This document shows, in pieces, positions 8,515-17,095 of a DNA stretch of 64,000 bases. The notes below the pieces were generated by a model that made no database searches, had not been told where the DNA came from, and saw only the letters and a program-made list of their open reading frames with translations. The translations under genes were made by a program, and so were the position numbers. The stretch comes from Chitinophaga sp. XS-30 (GTDB taxonomy: Bacteria; Bacteroidota; Bacteroidia; Chitinophagales; Chitinophagaceae), in NCBI RefSeq assembly GCF_008086345.1, contig NZ_CP043006.1, positions 1,920,032 through 1,984,031 on the forward strand. Direction: 5' to 3'. The first letter of the stretch is position 1. Every line of letters begins with the position of its first letter.

Positions 8515-9818
8515 TGAAAAATTTGCTGCTGTACATATGCTTCATCGCCGCATTGCCGGTGCTGGCGCAAAAGAAGAAAAAGGTGCCCCGGCCGCAGCTG
8601 GGAGATTCCGCGCTGATCACCCTCGTGCAACAACGGACGTTCGATTACTTCTGGAAGTTCGCGCATCCCGTATCCGGACTGGCCCCCGAGCGCACCATTA
8701 CGCCCGAAGTGGTGACCACCGGCGGTTCCGGCTTTGGCGTAATGGCCATACTTGCAGGCATTGAGCGCGGTTTTATCACGAGGGATGAAGGATTGGAACG
8801 GCTGCTGAAGATCGTCAACTTCCTGCAGAAGGCGGAGCATTATCACGGTATCTGGCCGCACTGGATGGATGGCGCTACCGGTAAAACGATTCCCTTCAGC
8901 CGGAAAGATGATGGCGGCGACCTGGTGGAATCAGCATTTATGTTCCAGGGCCTGCTTTGCGTGCGCCAGTATTTCGATAAGGACAATCCAAAGGAGCAGC
9001 AGCTCCGCAACAAGATCAACTGGCTGTGGAACGATGCGGAATGGAACTGGTACACCCGCGATGGGCAGGATGTGCTGTACTGGCACTGGTCGCCCAACAA
9101 CGGATGGAGCATGAACCACCAGGTACGCGGCTGGAATGAATGCCTGATCACCTATGTGCTGGCCGCATCGTCCCCGAACTTTTCCATTTCCCCGCGAGTT
9201 TACCACCAGGGCTGGGCCGTGAGCAATCATTTCCTGAACGGCAAAGAATATCTCGGTATAAAACTCCCGCTGGGCTTCGATTACGGCGGGCCGCTCTTCT
9301 TTACGCACTACTCCTTCCTTGGGCTGGACCCGCGTGGCCTGAAAGACCGGTATGCGGATTACTGGGAACAGAATACGAATCACACCCTCATCAACCGGCA
9401 ATATTGCATCAACAACCCCAAAGGTTTCAAGGGATATGGCGCCGATTGCTGGGGCCTCACCGCCAGTGATAACCACGAATTTTACAACGCCCATTCCCCC
9501 ACAAATGACCTCGGCGTGATCACACCCACAGCGGCGCTTTCCGCTTTCCCGTACACCCCGGAATATTCCATGCAGGCGCTGAAATATTTCTACAACACGG
9601 TAGGGGACAGGCTTTGGGGCGAATACGGATTTTACGACGCGTTCAATGAAACGGAAAACTGGTTCGACTACCAGTACCTCGCTATCGACCAGGGCCCGAT
9701 AGTGGTAATGATAGAAAATTACCGCTCCGGGTTGCTATGGCGGCTTTTCATGAGTTGTCCCGAAATACAGACCGGCCTGAAGCGGCTGGGATTTGAAAGT
9801 CCCGCCATCCCTGAATGA
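8514..9818 (+). CDS. Glycoamylase-like (GH144-type) endo-beta-1,2-glucanase candidate
   Basis: The 434-residue secreted protein has a signal peptide ending LPVLAQ (1-19) and one glycoamylase-like (PF10091) domain, an (alpha/alpha)6 barrel. Recognisable segments include TFDYFWKFAHPVSGLAPERT near residue 42, GTGGSGFG-like VVTTGGSGFGVMA, SAFMFQGLLCVRQYF, and DYGGPLFFTHYSFLGLDPR. Characterised GH144 members, first described in Chitinophaga, cleave beta-1,2-glucan; related PF10091 families have other linkages, so specificity is inferred. It overlaps susD by one base and is therefore the enzyme most tightly tied to this transporter. An 82-bp gap follows before the fucosidase gene, which has its own operator-like site. 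Confidence 0.82.
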   Translation: MKNLLLYICFIAALPVLAQKKKKVPRPQLGDSALITLVQQRTFDYFWKFAHPVSGLAPERTITPEVVTTGGSGFGVMAILAGIERGFITRDEGLERLLKIVNFLQKAEHYHGIWPHWMDGATGKTIPFSRKDDGGDLVESAFMFQGLLCVRQYFDKDNPKEQQLRNKINWLWNDAEWNWYTRDGQDVLYWHWSPNNGWSMNHQVRGWNECLITYVLAASSPNFSISPRVYHQGWAVSNHFLNGKEYLGIKLPLGFDYGGPLFFTHYSFLGLDPRGLKDRYADYWEQNTNHTLINRQYCINNPKGFKGYGADCWGLTASDNHEFYNAHSPTNDLGVITPTAALSAFPYTPEYSMQALKYFYNTVGDRLWGEYGFYDAFNETENWFDYQYLAIDQGPIVVMIENYRSGLLWRLFMSCPEIQTGLKRLGFESPAIPE

Positions 9819-9856
9819 TAAACGAGCATAAAAAAAAGGTAAAATAATGTACAGTT

Positions 9857-9876
9857 TTATGCAAACGATTGCATAA
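9857..9876. promoter_or_regulatory. LacI-type operator palindrome before the GH95 gene
   Basis: TTATGCAAACGATTGCATAA consists of two perfect 8-bp arms around ACGA, with the central CG and TGCAAnCGnTTGCA layout typical of LacI/GalR-family operators. It lies 24 bp upstream of the fucosidase ATG at 9901. No LacI-family gene is in the window, so the regulator would be elsewhere. Confidence 0.65.
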
Positions 9877-9900
9877 TTTAGTTGTGAGCTAACACACGTT

Positions 9901-12414
9901 ATGAGATCACTGCTGTTTCTGTTTTTTTTATGGGGTACCTGTCTGCCGGCATCAGCACAACTTGAATTGTGGTATCGCCAGCCGGCGGATAACTGGAACG
10001 AGGCCCTGCCGCTTGGCAACGGGCGTATCGGCGCCATGGTCTTCGGCAAATTGCAGGAAGAGGAGTTGCAGCTGAACGAAGCTTTTCTTTGGAGCGGCGG
10101 CCCGTGGGATGGCAATAATCCCGGCGCCAAAACGGTATTGCCGCTGGTGCGCGAAGCGCTTTGGAAAGGGGAATATATGAAAGCGGATTCGCTGAGCAGG
10201 GAGATGATGGGCCCTTATTCCGCGCGTTATCTCACCCTCGGCAGCCTGCTGCTGCGGAATACGGACCATGTACCGCCACCGCAGGCCTACAAGCGTTCGC
10301 TGGATATGAAGACGGCGGTGTCTGCCGTATCCTATACTTTGGATGGCGTGACCTTCACCCGCGAGGCCTTCATCAGTTACCCGGCGCAACTGCTGGTGAT
10401 ACGATGGAAGAGCAGCAAGCCCGGCGCACTCTCCTTTCACGCAGGTTTCAGCAACCCGATGCCCAACAGGATCAGCCCGCGAAATGATGTGCATACCGTG
10501 ATGTACGGGCAATGCCCCGCTTATGTGCCGCATCGCAATTACGATAAAAGAAAGATCGAATATGACAGCAGCAACGGAACACGTTATGAAGTGCATGTAC
10601 AGGTGCGGTTGAAAGATGGTTCCAGCCATGCGGATGATGAGGGCTTGCAGATCAGCGATGCCACGGAAGCGGTATTGCTTGTCTCCATAGGCACCAGCTT
10701 CGCGGGGCCGTTCCGGAACCCGGCCACGGAGGGTAAAGATGCCGGCAGGGAAGCGCTGCGGCATTTGAGCCGCGCGGGCAGCTACGATGCTTTGCTGCGG
10801 GCGCATATAAAAGATCATGCCGCACTTTTTGACCGGGTGCAGCTGGACCTCGGCGGAGATACTGCCGCCCGGCAGCCGACGGACGTGCGACTGAAGGAGT
10901 ACACGCTGGCGGGCGGGAACCGCGATCCCCAGCTCACCACGCTCCTGTACCAGTACGGCCGCTACCTGATGATTGCGGGATCCAGGAAAGGCGGCCCTGC
11001 CATGAATTTGCAGGGACTCTGGAACGATCAGCTGCAGCCGCCATGGGGCTCCAATTACACCACGAACATCAATACGGAAATGAACTACTGGCCGGCGGAA
11101 ACGGCCAACCTCGCTGAATGCGCGGAACCCTTATTCCGCTTTATTCACCAACTGGCGCAGCATGGCCGTAAAACAGCAACGGTGAATTATGGCATGAAAG
11201 GATGGGTGGCGCATCACAATTCCGATATATGGGCCAAGTCTTCACCAGCCGGGGGCTTCGACTGGCGCGACCCCCAGGGTAACCCGCGCTGGGCCGTCTG
11301 GCCGATGGCGGGAGCCTGGCTCTGCCGCCACCTCTGGGAGCATTATACCTGCACCGGCAACCGGAAGTTCCTCGCAGATACCGCCTATCCGCTGATGAAA
11401 GGGGCTGCGGAGTTTATGCTGGACTGGCTGGTGAAAGATCCGCAGGGCAGTTGGGTGACCAGCCCTTCCACCTCTCCGGAAAACAATTTCCGCGTGAACG
11501 GAAAACGCACCGGCACCGTAAGCATTGCCGCCACAATGGACCTCGCGATCATTCATGACCTGTTCAACCGCACCATACAAGCCGCACAGGTACTCCATAC
11601 AGACGAAGCCTTCCGCAACCGGATGGCCGCCGTGCTGAAAGATCTTTATCCCTTCCGCACCGGCCGGTACGGCCAGCTGCAGGAATGGTCGCAGGACTGG
11701 GATGATCCGGAAGATGAACACCGGCATCTCTCTCATCTCTACGGATTATTCCCCGGCAACAGCATCACCCCGCGCAGGGAACCAGCACTATCAGCAGCGG
11801 CTAAACGAAGTTTGCTGTTGCGCGGCGATGGCGGCACCGGCTGGTCCAAAGCCTGGAAGATCAACTGGTGGGCCAGGCTGGAGGATGGGGACCATGCCTA
11901 CAAAATGCTGAACCAGCAGCTTTTTCTCGCTACCATGAACACCAATGGCGGCGGAGGTTCTTACCTGAACCTTCTCGATGCGCACCCGCCTTTCCAGATA
12001 GATGGCAACTTCGGCGTTACCTCCGGCATCACGGAAATGCTGCTGCAAAGTCATGATGGCGTTATACACCTGCTGCCCGCTTTACCTTCCGCCTGGCCGG
12101 AGGGCAGCGTGAAAGGGCTTAAAGCAAAAGGCGGTTATGAAGTAGATATCGACTGGAAGGATGGCAAGCTGACCAAAGCGGTGATCCGCTCGGCATTATA
12201 CAATGGCGGTGATGATGTGTTCCGCACAAATGTACCGGTACGCATAACAACGCCTGCCGGAGCAGGGAAAATTGGCAGGCCTTATCGTGATCATGGCTTC
12301 TCCGTAAACAGGGAGGTCAGCGACAGCAGCCGGTTACCGGAGCTGCCATTAAAGAAAGTGTACGATTACCCGGTTGCTGTGGCGAAGGGAGTATATGAAA
12401 TCATTGCAGAATGA
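9901..12414 (+). CDS. GH95 alpha-L-fucosidase (possibly alpha-L-galactosidase)
   Basis: The 837-residue secreted enzyme removes terminal alpha-L-fucose (or alpha-L-galactose) by inversion. A signal peptide covers 1-19 (ending PASAQ). The N-terminal beta domain starts [29 protein letters not shown]. The catalytic set known from the Bifidobacterium GH95 enzyme can be matched: paired Asn389/Asn391 in [11 protein letters not shown], Glu527 in SPSTSPEN as acid, and Asp701 in QIDGNFG. Length is usual for the family. Its stop overlaps the lyase start by the four bases ATGA, so the two are co-translated. The LacI-type palindrome upstream suggests separate control from susC/D. Confidence 0.94.
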   Translation: MRSLLFLFFLWGTCLPASAQLELWYRQPADNWNEALPLGNGRIGAMVFGKLQEEELQLNEAFLWSGGPWDGNNPGAKTVLPLVREALWKGEYMKADSLSREMMGPYSARYLTLGSLLLRNTDHVPPPQAYKRSLDMKTAVSAVSYTLDGVTFTREAFISYPAQLLVIRWKSSKPGALSFHAGFSNPMPNRISPRNDVHTVMYGQCPAYVPHRNYDKRKIEYDSSNGTRYEVHVQVRLKDGSSHADDEGLQISDATEAVLLVSIGTSFAGPFRNPATEGKDAGREALRHLSRAGSYDALLRAHIKDHAALFDRVQLDLGGDTAARQPTDVRLKEYTLAGGNRDPQLTTLLYQYGRYLMIAGSRKGGPAMNLQGLWNDQLQPPWGSNYTTNINTEMNYWPAETANLAECAEPLFRFIHQLAQHGRKTATVNYGMKGWVAHHNSDIWAKSSPAGGFDWRDPQGNPRWAVWPMAGAWLCRHLWEHYTCTGNRKFLADTAYPLMKGAAEFMLDWLVKDPQGSWVTSPSTSPENNFRVNGKRTGTVSIAATMDLAIIHDLFNRTIQAAQVLHTDEAFRNRMAAVLKDLYPFRTGRYGQLQEWSQDWDDPEDEHRHLSHLYGLFPGNSITPRREPALSAAAKRSLLLRGDGGTGWSKAWKINWWARLEDGDHAYKMLNQQLFLATMNTNGGGGSYLNLLDAHPPFQIDGNFGVTSGITEMLLQSHDGVIHLLPALPSAWPEGSVKGLKAKGGYEVDIDWKDGKLTKAVIRSALYNGGDDVFRTNVPVRITTPAGAGKIGRPYRDHGFSVNREVSDSSRLPELPLKKVYDYPVAVAKGVYEIIAE

Positions 12415-13643
12415 AAGTATGGTCTACGATAAAGCGCTTGCCCGCATGGCTGCTGCCTGTTACCGCCACGATGCTGATGGCTGCGGAACCCGCCCCTGCG
12501 ACATATCCACCGCAGGCGCGCATGCATGCAACTTCCGATCTGCGGCGGAATGACGACTGGCTGCAAAAAGCGCTTACCGCCAGGAAGGCCGACATCGGCA
12601 CCAAAGCAGCATGGGCCATGCAACAGGCGCCTGTTACCATCACGGCCTCCCGCTGTGAGCGCAGCGCGGGCGGATTACATGATTTTTATTCTGAAGGTGA
12701 TTACTGGTGGCCTGATCCTGCGCATCCGGACAGTCCATACGTGCAGCGCGACGGGCAGACCAATCCGCAGAACTTCGTGGCGCACCGCCAGGCCATGGTG
12801 CGGTTCAGCAGGATAACCGGGGCGCTGGCCGCAGCATATGTCGCCGGAGGCGATAAAAAATATCTGCATCACGCACTGGCGCATGTTAACGCCTGGTTCG
12901 TGCATCCCGCTACCCGTATGAACCCTCACCTGCTGTACGCACAGGCGATCAAAGGAAGGGTAACGGGCCGGGGCATCGGCATCATCGATACGATACATCT
13001 GCTGGAAATTGTACAGGCATTGCGCATCATGGAGAAAGCCGGCATCGTTCCGCCGCGGGAGCTGGAAGCGATAAAAGACTGGTTCCGTGCGTATCTCGAA
13101 TGGATGACAACACATCCTTACGGCCTGGCGGAAATGAATGCCGCCAACAACCACGGCACCTGCTGGGTGATGCAGGTAGCGGCTTTTGCGGCCTTCCTGC
13201 AGGATAGGGAATGGACGGATTTTTGCGCCCGCCGCTACAAGGAAGTGCTGCTGCCGAAACAGATGGCGGAGGATGGCAGCTTTCCGCTGGAGCTGCGCCG
13301 TACAAAACCATATGGCTATGCGCTTTTCAACCTGGACGCGATGGCGGCTATCTGCCAGATACTGGGTTTGTGGGACTATACAGGGGCTGAAGGGAAGTCC
13401 ATACAAAAAGGCATGCAGTGGATGTATCCCTATGTGGAAGATAAAGGGAAATGGCCTTTTGCAAAAGATGTGATGTATTGGGAAGAGTGGCCGGTAGCAC
13501 ATCCGTTCCTGCTGTTTGGAGCGGCAGCGTATGGCAATAACGATTATTTCAGGTTATGGCAGCGGCTGGATCATGATCCGCAGGTGGAAGAAGTATTGAG
13601 GAATCTGCCGGTACGCAATCCTGAAATATGGATGATCAATTAA
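12411..13643 (+). CDS. Secreted alginate-lyase-fold polysaccharide lyase (PL38-like)
   Basis: The 410-residue protein belongs to the alginate lyase domain family (PF05426), an (alpha/alpha) toroid that cleaves uronate-containing polymers by beta-elimination. The N-terminus (1-25) is a signal peptide. Diagnostic stretches are GDYWWPDP near residue 100, the Asn246-Asn247-His248 motif in [10 protein letters not shown] that is expected to hold the catalytic neutraliser and base, and [18 protein letters not shown]. Substrates of this superfamily include alginate and glucuronan; which applies here is not decidable. It overlaps the fucosidase by four bases. The PL38 label is from memory of motif style and is less certain than the fold. 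Confidence 0.85.
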   Translation: MKVWSTIKRLPAWLLPVTATMLMAAEPAPATYPPQARMHATSDLRRNDDWLQKALTARKADIGTKAAWAMQQAPVTITASRCERSAGGLHDFYSEGDYWWPDPAHPDSPYVQRDGQTNPQNFVAHRQAMVRFSRITGALAAAYVAGGDKKYLHHALAHVNAWFVHPATRMNPHLLYAQAIKGRVTGRGIGIIDTIHLLEIVQALRIMEKAGIVPPRELEAIKDWFRAYLEWMTTHPYGLAEMNAANNHGTCWVMQVAAFAAFLQDREWTDFCARRYKEVLLPKQMAEDGSFPLELRRTKPYGYALFNLDAMAAICQILGLWDYTGAEGKSIQKGMQWMYPYVEDKGKWPFAKDVMYWEEWPVAHPFLLFGAAAYGNNDYFRLWQRLDHDPQVEEVLRNLPVRNPEIWMIN

Positions 13644-13673
13644 GGATATACTGTAGACGTGGAATATGATAAG

Positions 13674-13704
13674 GCCGGTCTCGTCTGAGCCGGCATCTTT
13701 TTTT
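13674..13704 (+). terminator. Rho-independent terminator after the lyase gene
   Basis: GCCGG (13674-13678) plus CTC pairs with GAG plus CCGGC (ending 13694) around a 4-nt loop with one bulged T, followed by seven T. It ends the polysaccharide locus and abuts the stop codon of the convergent TPR gene. Confidence 0.75.
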
Positions 13705-14425
13705 ACAATTCCTCCGCCAGGCGTTGGGCCCTTTCATAAGTATCCCCTGCTTCGGCCGGGATCTTGTCCAGCCAGTTGCGGCACTGATCTTTTTTATCTT
13801 CCCTGAAATAGCTCAGGGCAATGTAAAAGGCTGCGTCATATTTGAATACGGATTCGCCGTTGTAGATGATCTCCAGGTCTGCCCGGGCGTAATCATGTTT
13901 TTTGTTCTCCAGGTAAGCGAGGCCGCGGTAATAGATGGCAAAAGCATCTTCCGGATGATGTTCGATGACTTTATTCAGATCATCGATAGCCTGCTGGTAG
14001 CGGCCGCTGTTGAAATGCACGGATGCGCTTTGCAGCAGGGGATCAGATTCTCCCCCGCGTTCCGCCGGGGACACCATTTCCTGCACACCGAACTGGCGGT
14101 ACACATCCTGCTGCCAGGGGCTCCAGAATAACACGACGGCAATGACGGCTGCAATGGACGCAGCGGCGATATAATAACGGCGCAATGGCACTCTTTTCGC
14201 TTCCCGGAAGTGCTGGCGTTGCTGCTGAAGGGTCTGTTGCAGCGCTTCCCGCTGCGGATCATCCTGCAGGGACTGGCGCAGGGAATCCTGTACTTCCGCG
14301 TATTGCTGTACAGCATCCCGCAACGCCGGCTCCACCAGCATCCGGGTTTCAAATGCCGTTCTGGCTTCGCCGGACATTTCTCCGGAGAGATAACGCTCTA
14401 TCAGTTCATAATCGATGTCGTTCAT
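13703..14425 (-). CDS. Membrane TPR protein, probable anti-sigma factor
   Basis: The protein has 240 residues. The N-terminal segment (IDYELIERYLSGEMSGEART, then a helical region to about 75) resembles the sigma-binding part of Bacteroidota anti-sigma factors, without zinc ligands. One membrane helix lies at about 84-101. The C-terminal half, presumably periplasmic, carries tetratricopeptide repeats (from about 125: SASVHFNSGRYQQAIDDLNKVIEHHPEDAFAIYYRGLAYL, cited in parts). The frame extends to 14437, but the ATG at 14425 gives a classic four-base ATGA overlap with the sigma gene upstream and is preferred. Function is inferred from position and topology; it could equally be a TPR adaptor for the CHAT protein. 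Confidence 0.75.
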   Translation of the reverse strand: MNDIDYELIERYLSGEMSGEARTAFETRMLVEPALRDAVQQYAEVQDSLRQSLQDDPQREALQQTLQQQRQHFREAKRVPLRRYYIAAASIAAVIAVVLFWSPWQQDVYRQFGVQEMVSPAERGGESDPLLQSASVHFNSGRYQQAIDDLNKVIEHHPEDAFAIYYRGLAYLENKKHDYARADLEIIYNGESVFKYDAAFYIALSYFREDKKDQCRNWLDKIPAEAGDTYERAQRLAEEL

Positions 14426-15003
14426 GTCAATCCCCATTTTGAAAGGTTTTCTTTAATAGCGGCAACCAGCGAAGCCATGCATTCGGATTTCTTTTTACGC
14501 AGATACCCGTATGTTACACCCAGCGCTGCGGCGATCTCCTCCTGCGGCTTGTCTGTCAGCGACAGTGTGATGATCTCTTTGCAGCGCTCGCCCATCTGTT
14601 CCAGCATGGTCCGGAATAACCGTGCCTTTTCATTGTCGGCCCAAGTCTTTTCCGCATCCCGGAAGCTGTCTTCGCCTATATCAAATTGCTCATCGATGTC
14701 TTTTGTTACCCCCTGCCGGCCTTTTTTCTTCAGTTCATTGAGCCACTTGCGTTTGCACACCATCAGCAGGAACGGTTCGAAAGGGCAGGTCAGCTGCAGC
14801 CCCTTGTATTTCGCCTGGTTGTAAATATCAACCAGTGATTCCTGGAAAATATCTGCCGCATCATCCGCTGTACCGTTGTTTTGCAGGATGTAATATTTCA
14901 CTTTGCCGGCAAAGCGCTGATATATCTCGGCCACCGTCTGCGTGTCGTTTTTCAGCAGGGCCTGAACGTAATGTTGATCTGCGTGGATATTGTGGGTGGA
15001 CAT
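14422..15003 (-). CDS. ECF RNA polymerase sigma factor
   Basis: This 193-residue sigma-70-like protein has region 2 at about 20-90 (ADDAADIFQESLVDIYNQAKY) and region 4 at about 130-185, with the recognition helix near PQEEIAAALGVTYGYLRKKKSEC. It is distinct from the FecI-type protein at 1876. It is followed by the TPR membrane protein with a four-base overlap and is divergent from the PKD/CHAT genes across a 105-bp region with a 19-bp dyad. The likely role is control of the divergent genes and of itself. Confidence 0.9.
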   Translation of the reverse strand: MSTHNIHADQHYVQALLKNDTQTVAEIYQRFAGKVKYYILQNNGTADDAADIFQESLVDIYNQAKYKGLQLTCPFEPFLLMVCKRKWLNELKKKGRQGVTKDIDEQFDIGEDSFRDAEKTWADNEKARLFRTMLEQMGERCKEIITLSLTDKPQEEIAAALGVTYGYLRKKKSECMASLVAAIKENLSKWGLT

Positions 15004-15074
15004 ACAGGTTTAAAGATATTAAAATCCGGGGTAACAAATGGAGCGCTTTGTTTATCATCTTGTTGTAAAAAGAT

Positions 15075-15093
15075 ATATATTCAGTGAATATAT
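15075..15093. promoter_or_regulatory. 19-bp dyad in the sigma/PKD divergent promoter region
   Basis: ATATATTCA and TGAATATAT form perfect 9-bp arms around one G. The site lies 7 bp before TACCTTTT (15100-15107), which differs by one base from the -7 consensus TAnnTTTG and sits one base before the PKD-gene ATG. It is a candidate operator or start-site element; no binding protein is identified. Confidence 0.5.
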
Positions 15094-15108
15094 CCTAAAT
15101 ACCTTTTT

Positions 15109-17079
15109 ATGTTGAGAAAAATATGGGCAGGTTGTTTGTGGATGATCAGCCTCCACGCTGCAGCACAACAGCGTCCGGCTCCGGATACGATTCCCGCTGT
15201 GATAAATATAGCACAAGAAGAGAACAGGGCTGCACTGAAGGCGGAATTGCGCCCCCTGCGCCAGATTGCCGGAGCGCCGGAGGCATTTTACTCCTACTAC
15301 TGGGAATTTGGCGATGGTACGTTCAGCTTCGCTCCGCAACCGGAGCATCACTATAAGGATACCGGTACTTACGATATCCGCTTGTATGCCACCAATAATT
15401 ATGATGATGGCAAAGCGCCCAAAAGCAAGCCCCGGCGCATCAAAGTGAAAAAGACGCTGTATGCCGCAACGGAACAGCCCTCTTCCTTTTTTGCCGCATC
15501 GGATATGCTGGCCATGAAGATCAACCGGATGCCGAAACCGGGGGAGGAGATCGTTACGATCGTCGGTTACCGCCATCCCGGCGGAGCGGGGAGCATGAGC
15601 GGATCGCTGCTGCTCTTCTATAACGAGAAACAGTTCTCCAGCAAGAATTTCGCGCTGCTGGAAGAACGCGCGCATTACAATGAAAGAAAATTCAAAGCCG
15701 ATTCCGTACTGGCCATGGCGCCTTCGGATGAACTGTATCTGCCGCTGGCCGGTCCAAATGCCGATCCCTGGATAGATCCGGTGCGGAAGACCGCTGTGTC
15801 CGCATTGCTGGCGGAAAAGAAGGCCCTGTTCCGGGAACAGCATGCCTGGCGGGTGGAAAACCTCAACGCAGGCGAAGAGAAATTTCTCTTCCTCTCGCTG
15901 GAAACCACACCGGAAATGATAAAGGATACCAACGCGGTAGTGACTATCAGCGGCATGTTCATACCGGATGATCCGCTGCTGCCATTATCCCGGTACGACC
16001 TGGAAATGCAGATCGTCGCCTCCCACGATCCCAACCGGATACAGCTCAGGAACCGCAGGATGAACTATCGCTTTGTCAGCAAACAGCGGGAGCTTTCCTA
16101 CAAAGTGCAGTTTCAGAACACCGGTAAAGGTCCCGCCAGCAAAGTAGCTATTGGCATTGCCGTACCCGGGATGCTGAACGGCCAGTCGCTTGAGGTTACC
16201 GACTATTCTCCGCGCTGTGTCATGTGCGATTCCGCTTATGAGCGCCAAAGCTGCCTGGATACGATCGTGCGGCAGGACAGTATCTTTTTTGTCTTCAATA
16301 ACATCTATCTGAAAGGCGTAAAGCAGGAAGGCGTGGCGGACCCTGATTCCACAAAAGGATTTATCAAATACAAGGTGCGCTTCGGCGAAGAGCTGAAGAA
16401 ATTGCCGTTCTCCACCCAGGCGGCTATTGTGTTTGACAGCAATGAACCGGTGATCACCAATCGCTCCAGGGGGTATTTCAAACCCGGCTTGTCCCCGGGC
16501 CTGATCATCGGGTATGGAAAAGGATTTGCCAAAACGGAGCTGCCCCTGGGCATACCGGCCGGCACCGTGGGGGTAAGCGTATCCGCCTACGCACCCTATA
16601 AGCCTTACTTTCAGGCGGAATTGTATCTCGGTGTGCCGCAACGGCGGGAATCGCTGACGGATTTTTCGCGCGATCAGCGGGATACCGCCATCGATGGAGC
16701 AAGATACATCGTACAGTCGCGGGAGTTATACGAAAAGGTCACACGGTTGAGTATGGACGTGGTGCCGCTGCAGCTGCGCTATAATGTGAAAAGCTGGCTG
16801 GGCCTGGGTGCAGGCATGATGGCGAGTGTGCTGGTGTCGGAGAAAGTGGAAGAAAGAAAGGTCATCACCGCGCAACCCATTCCGGATACTAACCCGCCGC
16901 GGCAGTTCGAGAGCCTGGAGAAAGGGCGCAGCGACAACTTCATTTCCTGGGACGGCGCTTTATTTGCCGATGTGAACCTCGGCATGGTCCGTGCAGGCCC
17001 TTCGCTGGGCTTGCGTTTGATACAATATTTCAAGGAGCCGCAGCAGCGGCTGTTCATCTATGGCATCTGGAGATTTTAG
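15109..17079 (+). CDS. Secreted PKD-domain protein with C-terminal beta-barrel-like region
   Basis: The 656-residue protein has a signal peptide (1-20, ending HAAAQ), a PKD domain at about 61-113 (YYWEFGDGTFSF and HHYKDTGTYDIRLYAT), a central region with a DUF11-like beta-sandwich segment (SYKVQFQNTGKGPASKVAIG), and a C-terminal third rich in alternating beta strands that ends in FIYGIWRF, as outer-membrane barrels do. It therefore probably sits in the outer membrane with PKD and sandwich domains exposed to one side. I do not recognise a specific family. It lies 16 bp before the CHAT protease gene and is likely co-transcribed, so it may be substrate, anchor or sensor for that protease. Confidence 0.75.
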   Translation: MLRKIWAGCLWMISLHAAAQQRPAPDTIPAVINIAQEENRAALKAELRPLRQIAGAPEAFYSYYWEFGDGTFSFAPQPEHHYKDTGTYDIRLYATNNYDDGKAPKSKPRRIKVKKTLYAATEQPSSFFAASDMLAMKINRMPKPGEEIVTIVGYRHPGGAGSMSGSLLLFYNEKQFSSKNFALLEERAHYNERKFKADSVLAMAPSDELYLPLAGPNADPWIDPVRKTAVSALLAEKKALFREQHAWRVENLNAGEEKFLFLSLETTPEMIKDTNAVVTISGMFIPDDPLLPLSRYDLEMQIVASHDPNRIQLRNRRMNYRFVSKQRELSYKVQFQNTGKGPASKVAIGIAVPGMLNGQSLEVTDYSPRCVMCDSAYERQSCLDTIVRQDSIFFVFNNIYLKGVKQEGVADPDSTKGFIKYKVRFGEELKKLPFSTQAAIVFDSNEPVITNRSRGYFKPGLSPGLIIGYGKGFAKTELPLGIPAGTVGVSVSAYAPYKPYFQAELYLGVPQRRESLTDFSRDQRDTAIDGARYIVQSRELYEKVTRLSMDVVPLQLRYNVKSWLGLGAGMMASVLVSEKVEERKVITAQPIPDTNPPRQFESLEKGRSDNFISWDGALFADVNLGMVRAGPSLGLRLIQYFKEPQQRLFIYGIWRF

Positions 17080-17095
17080 CTATCTTTAAGATGGC

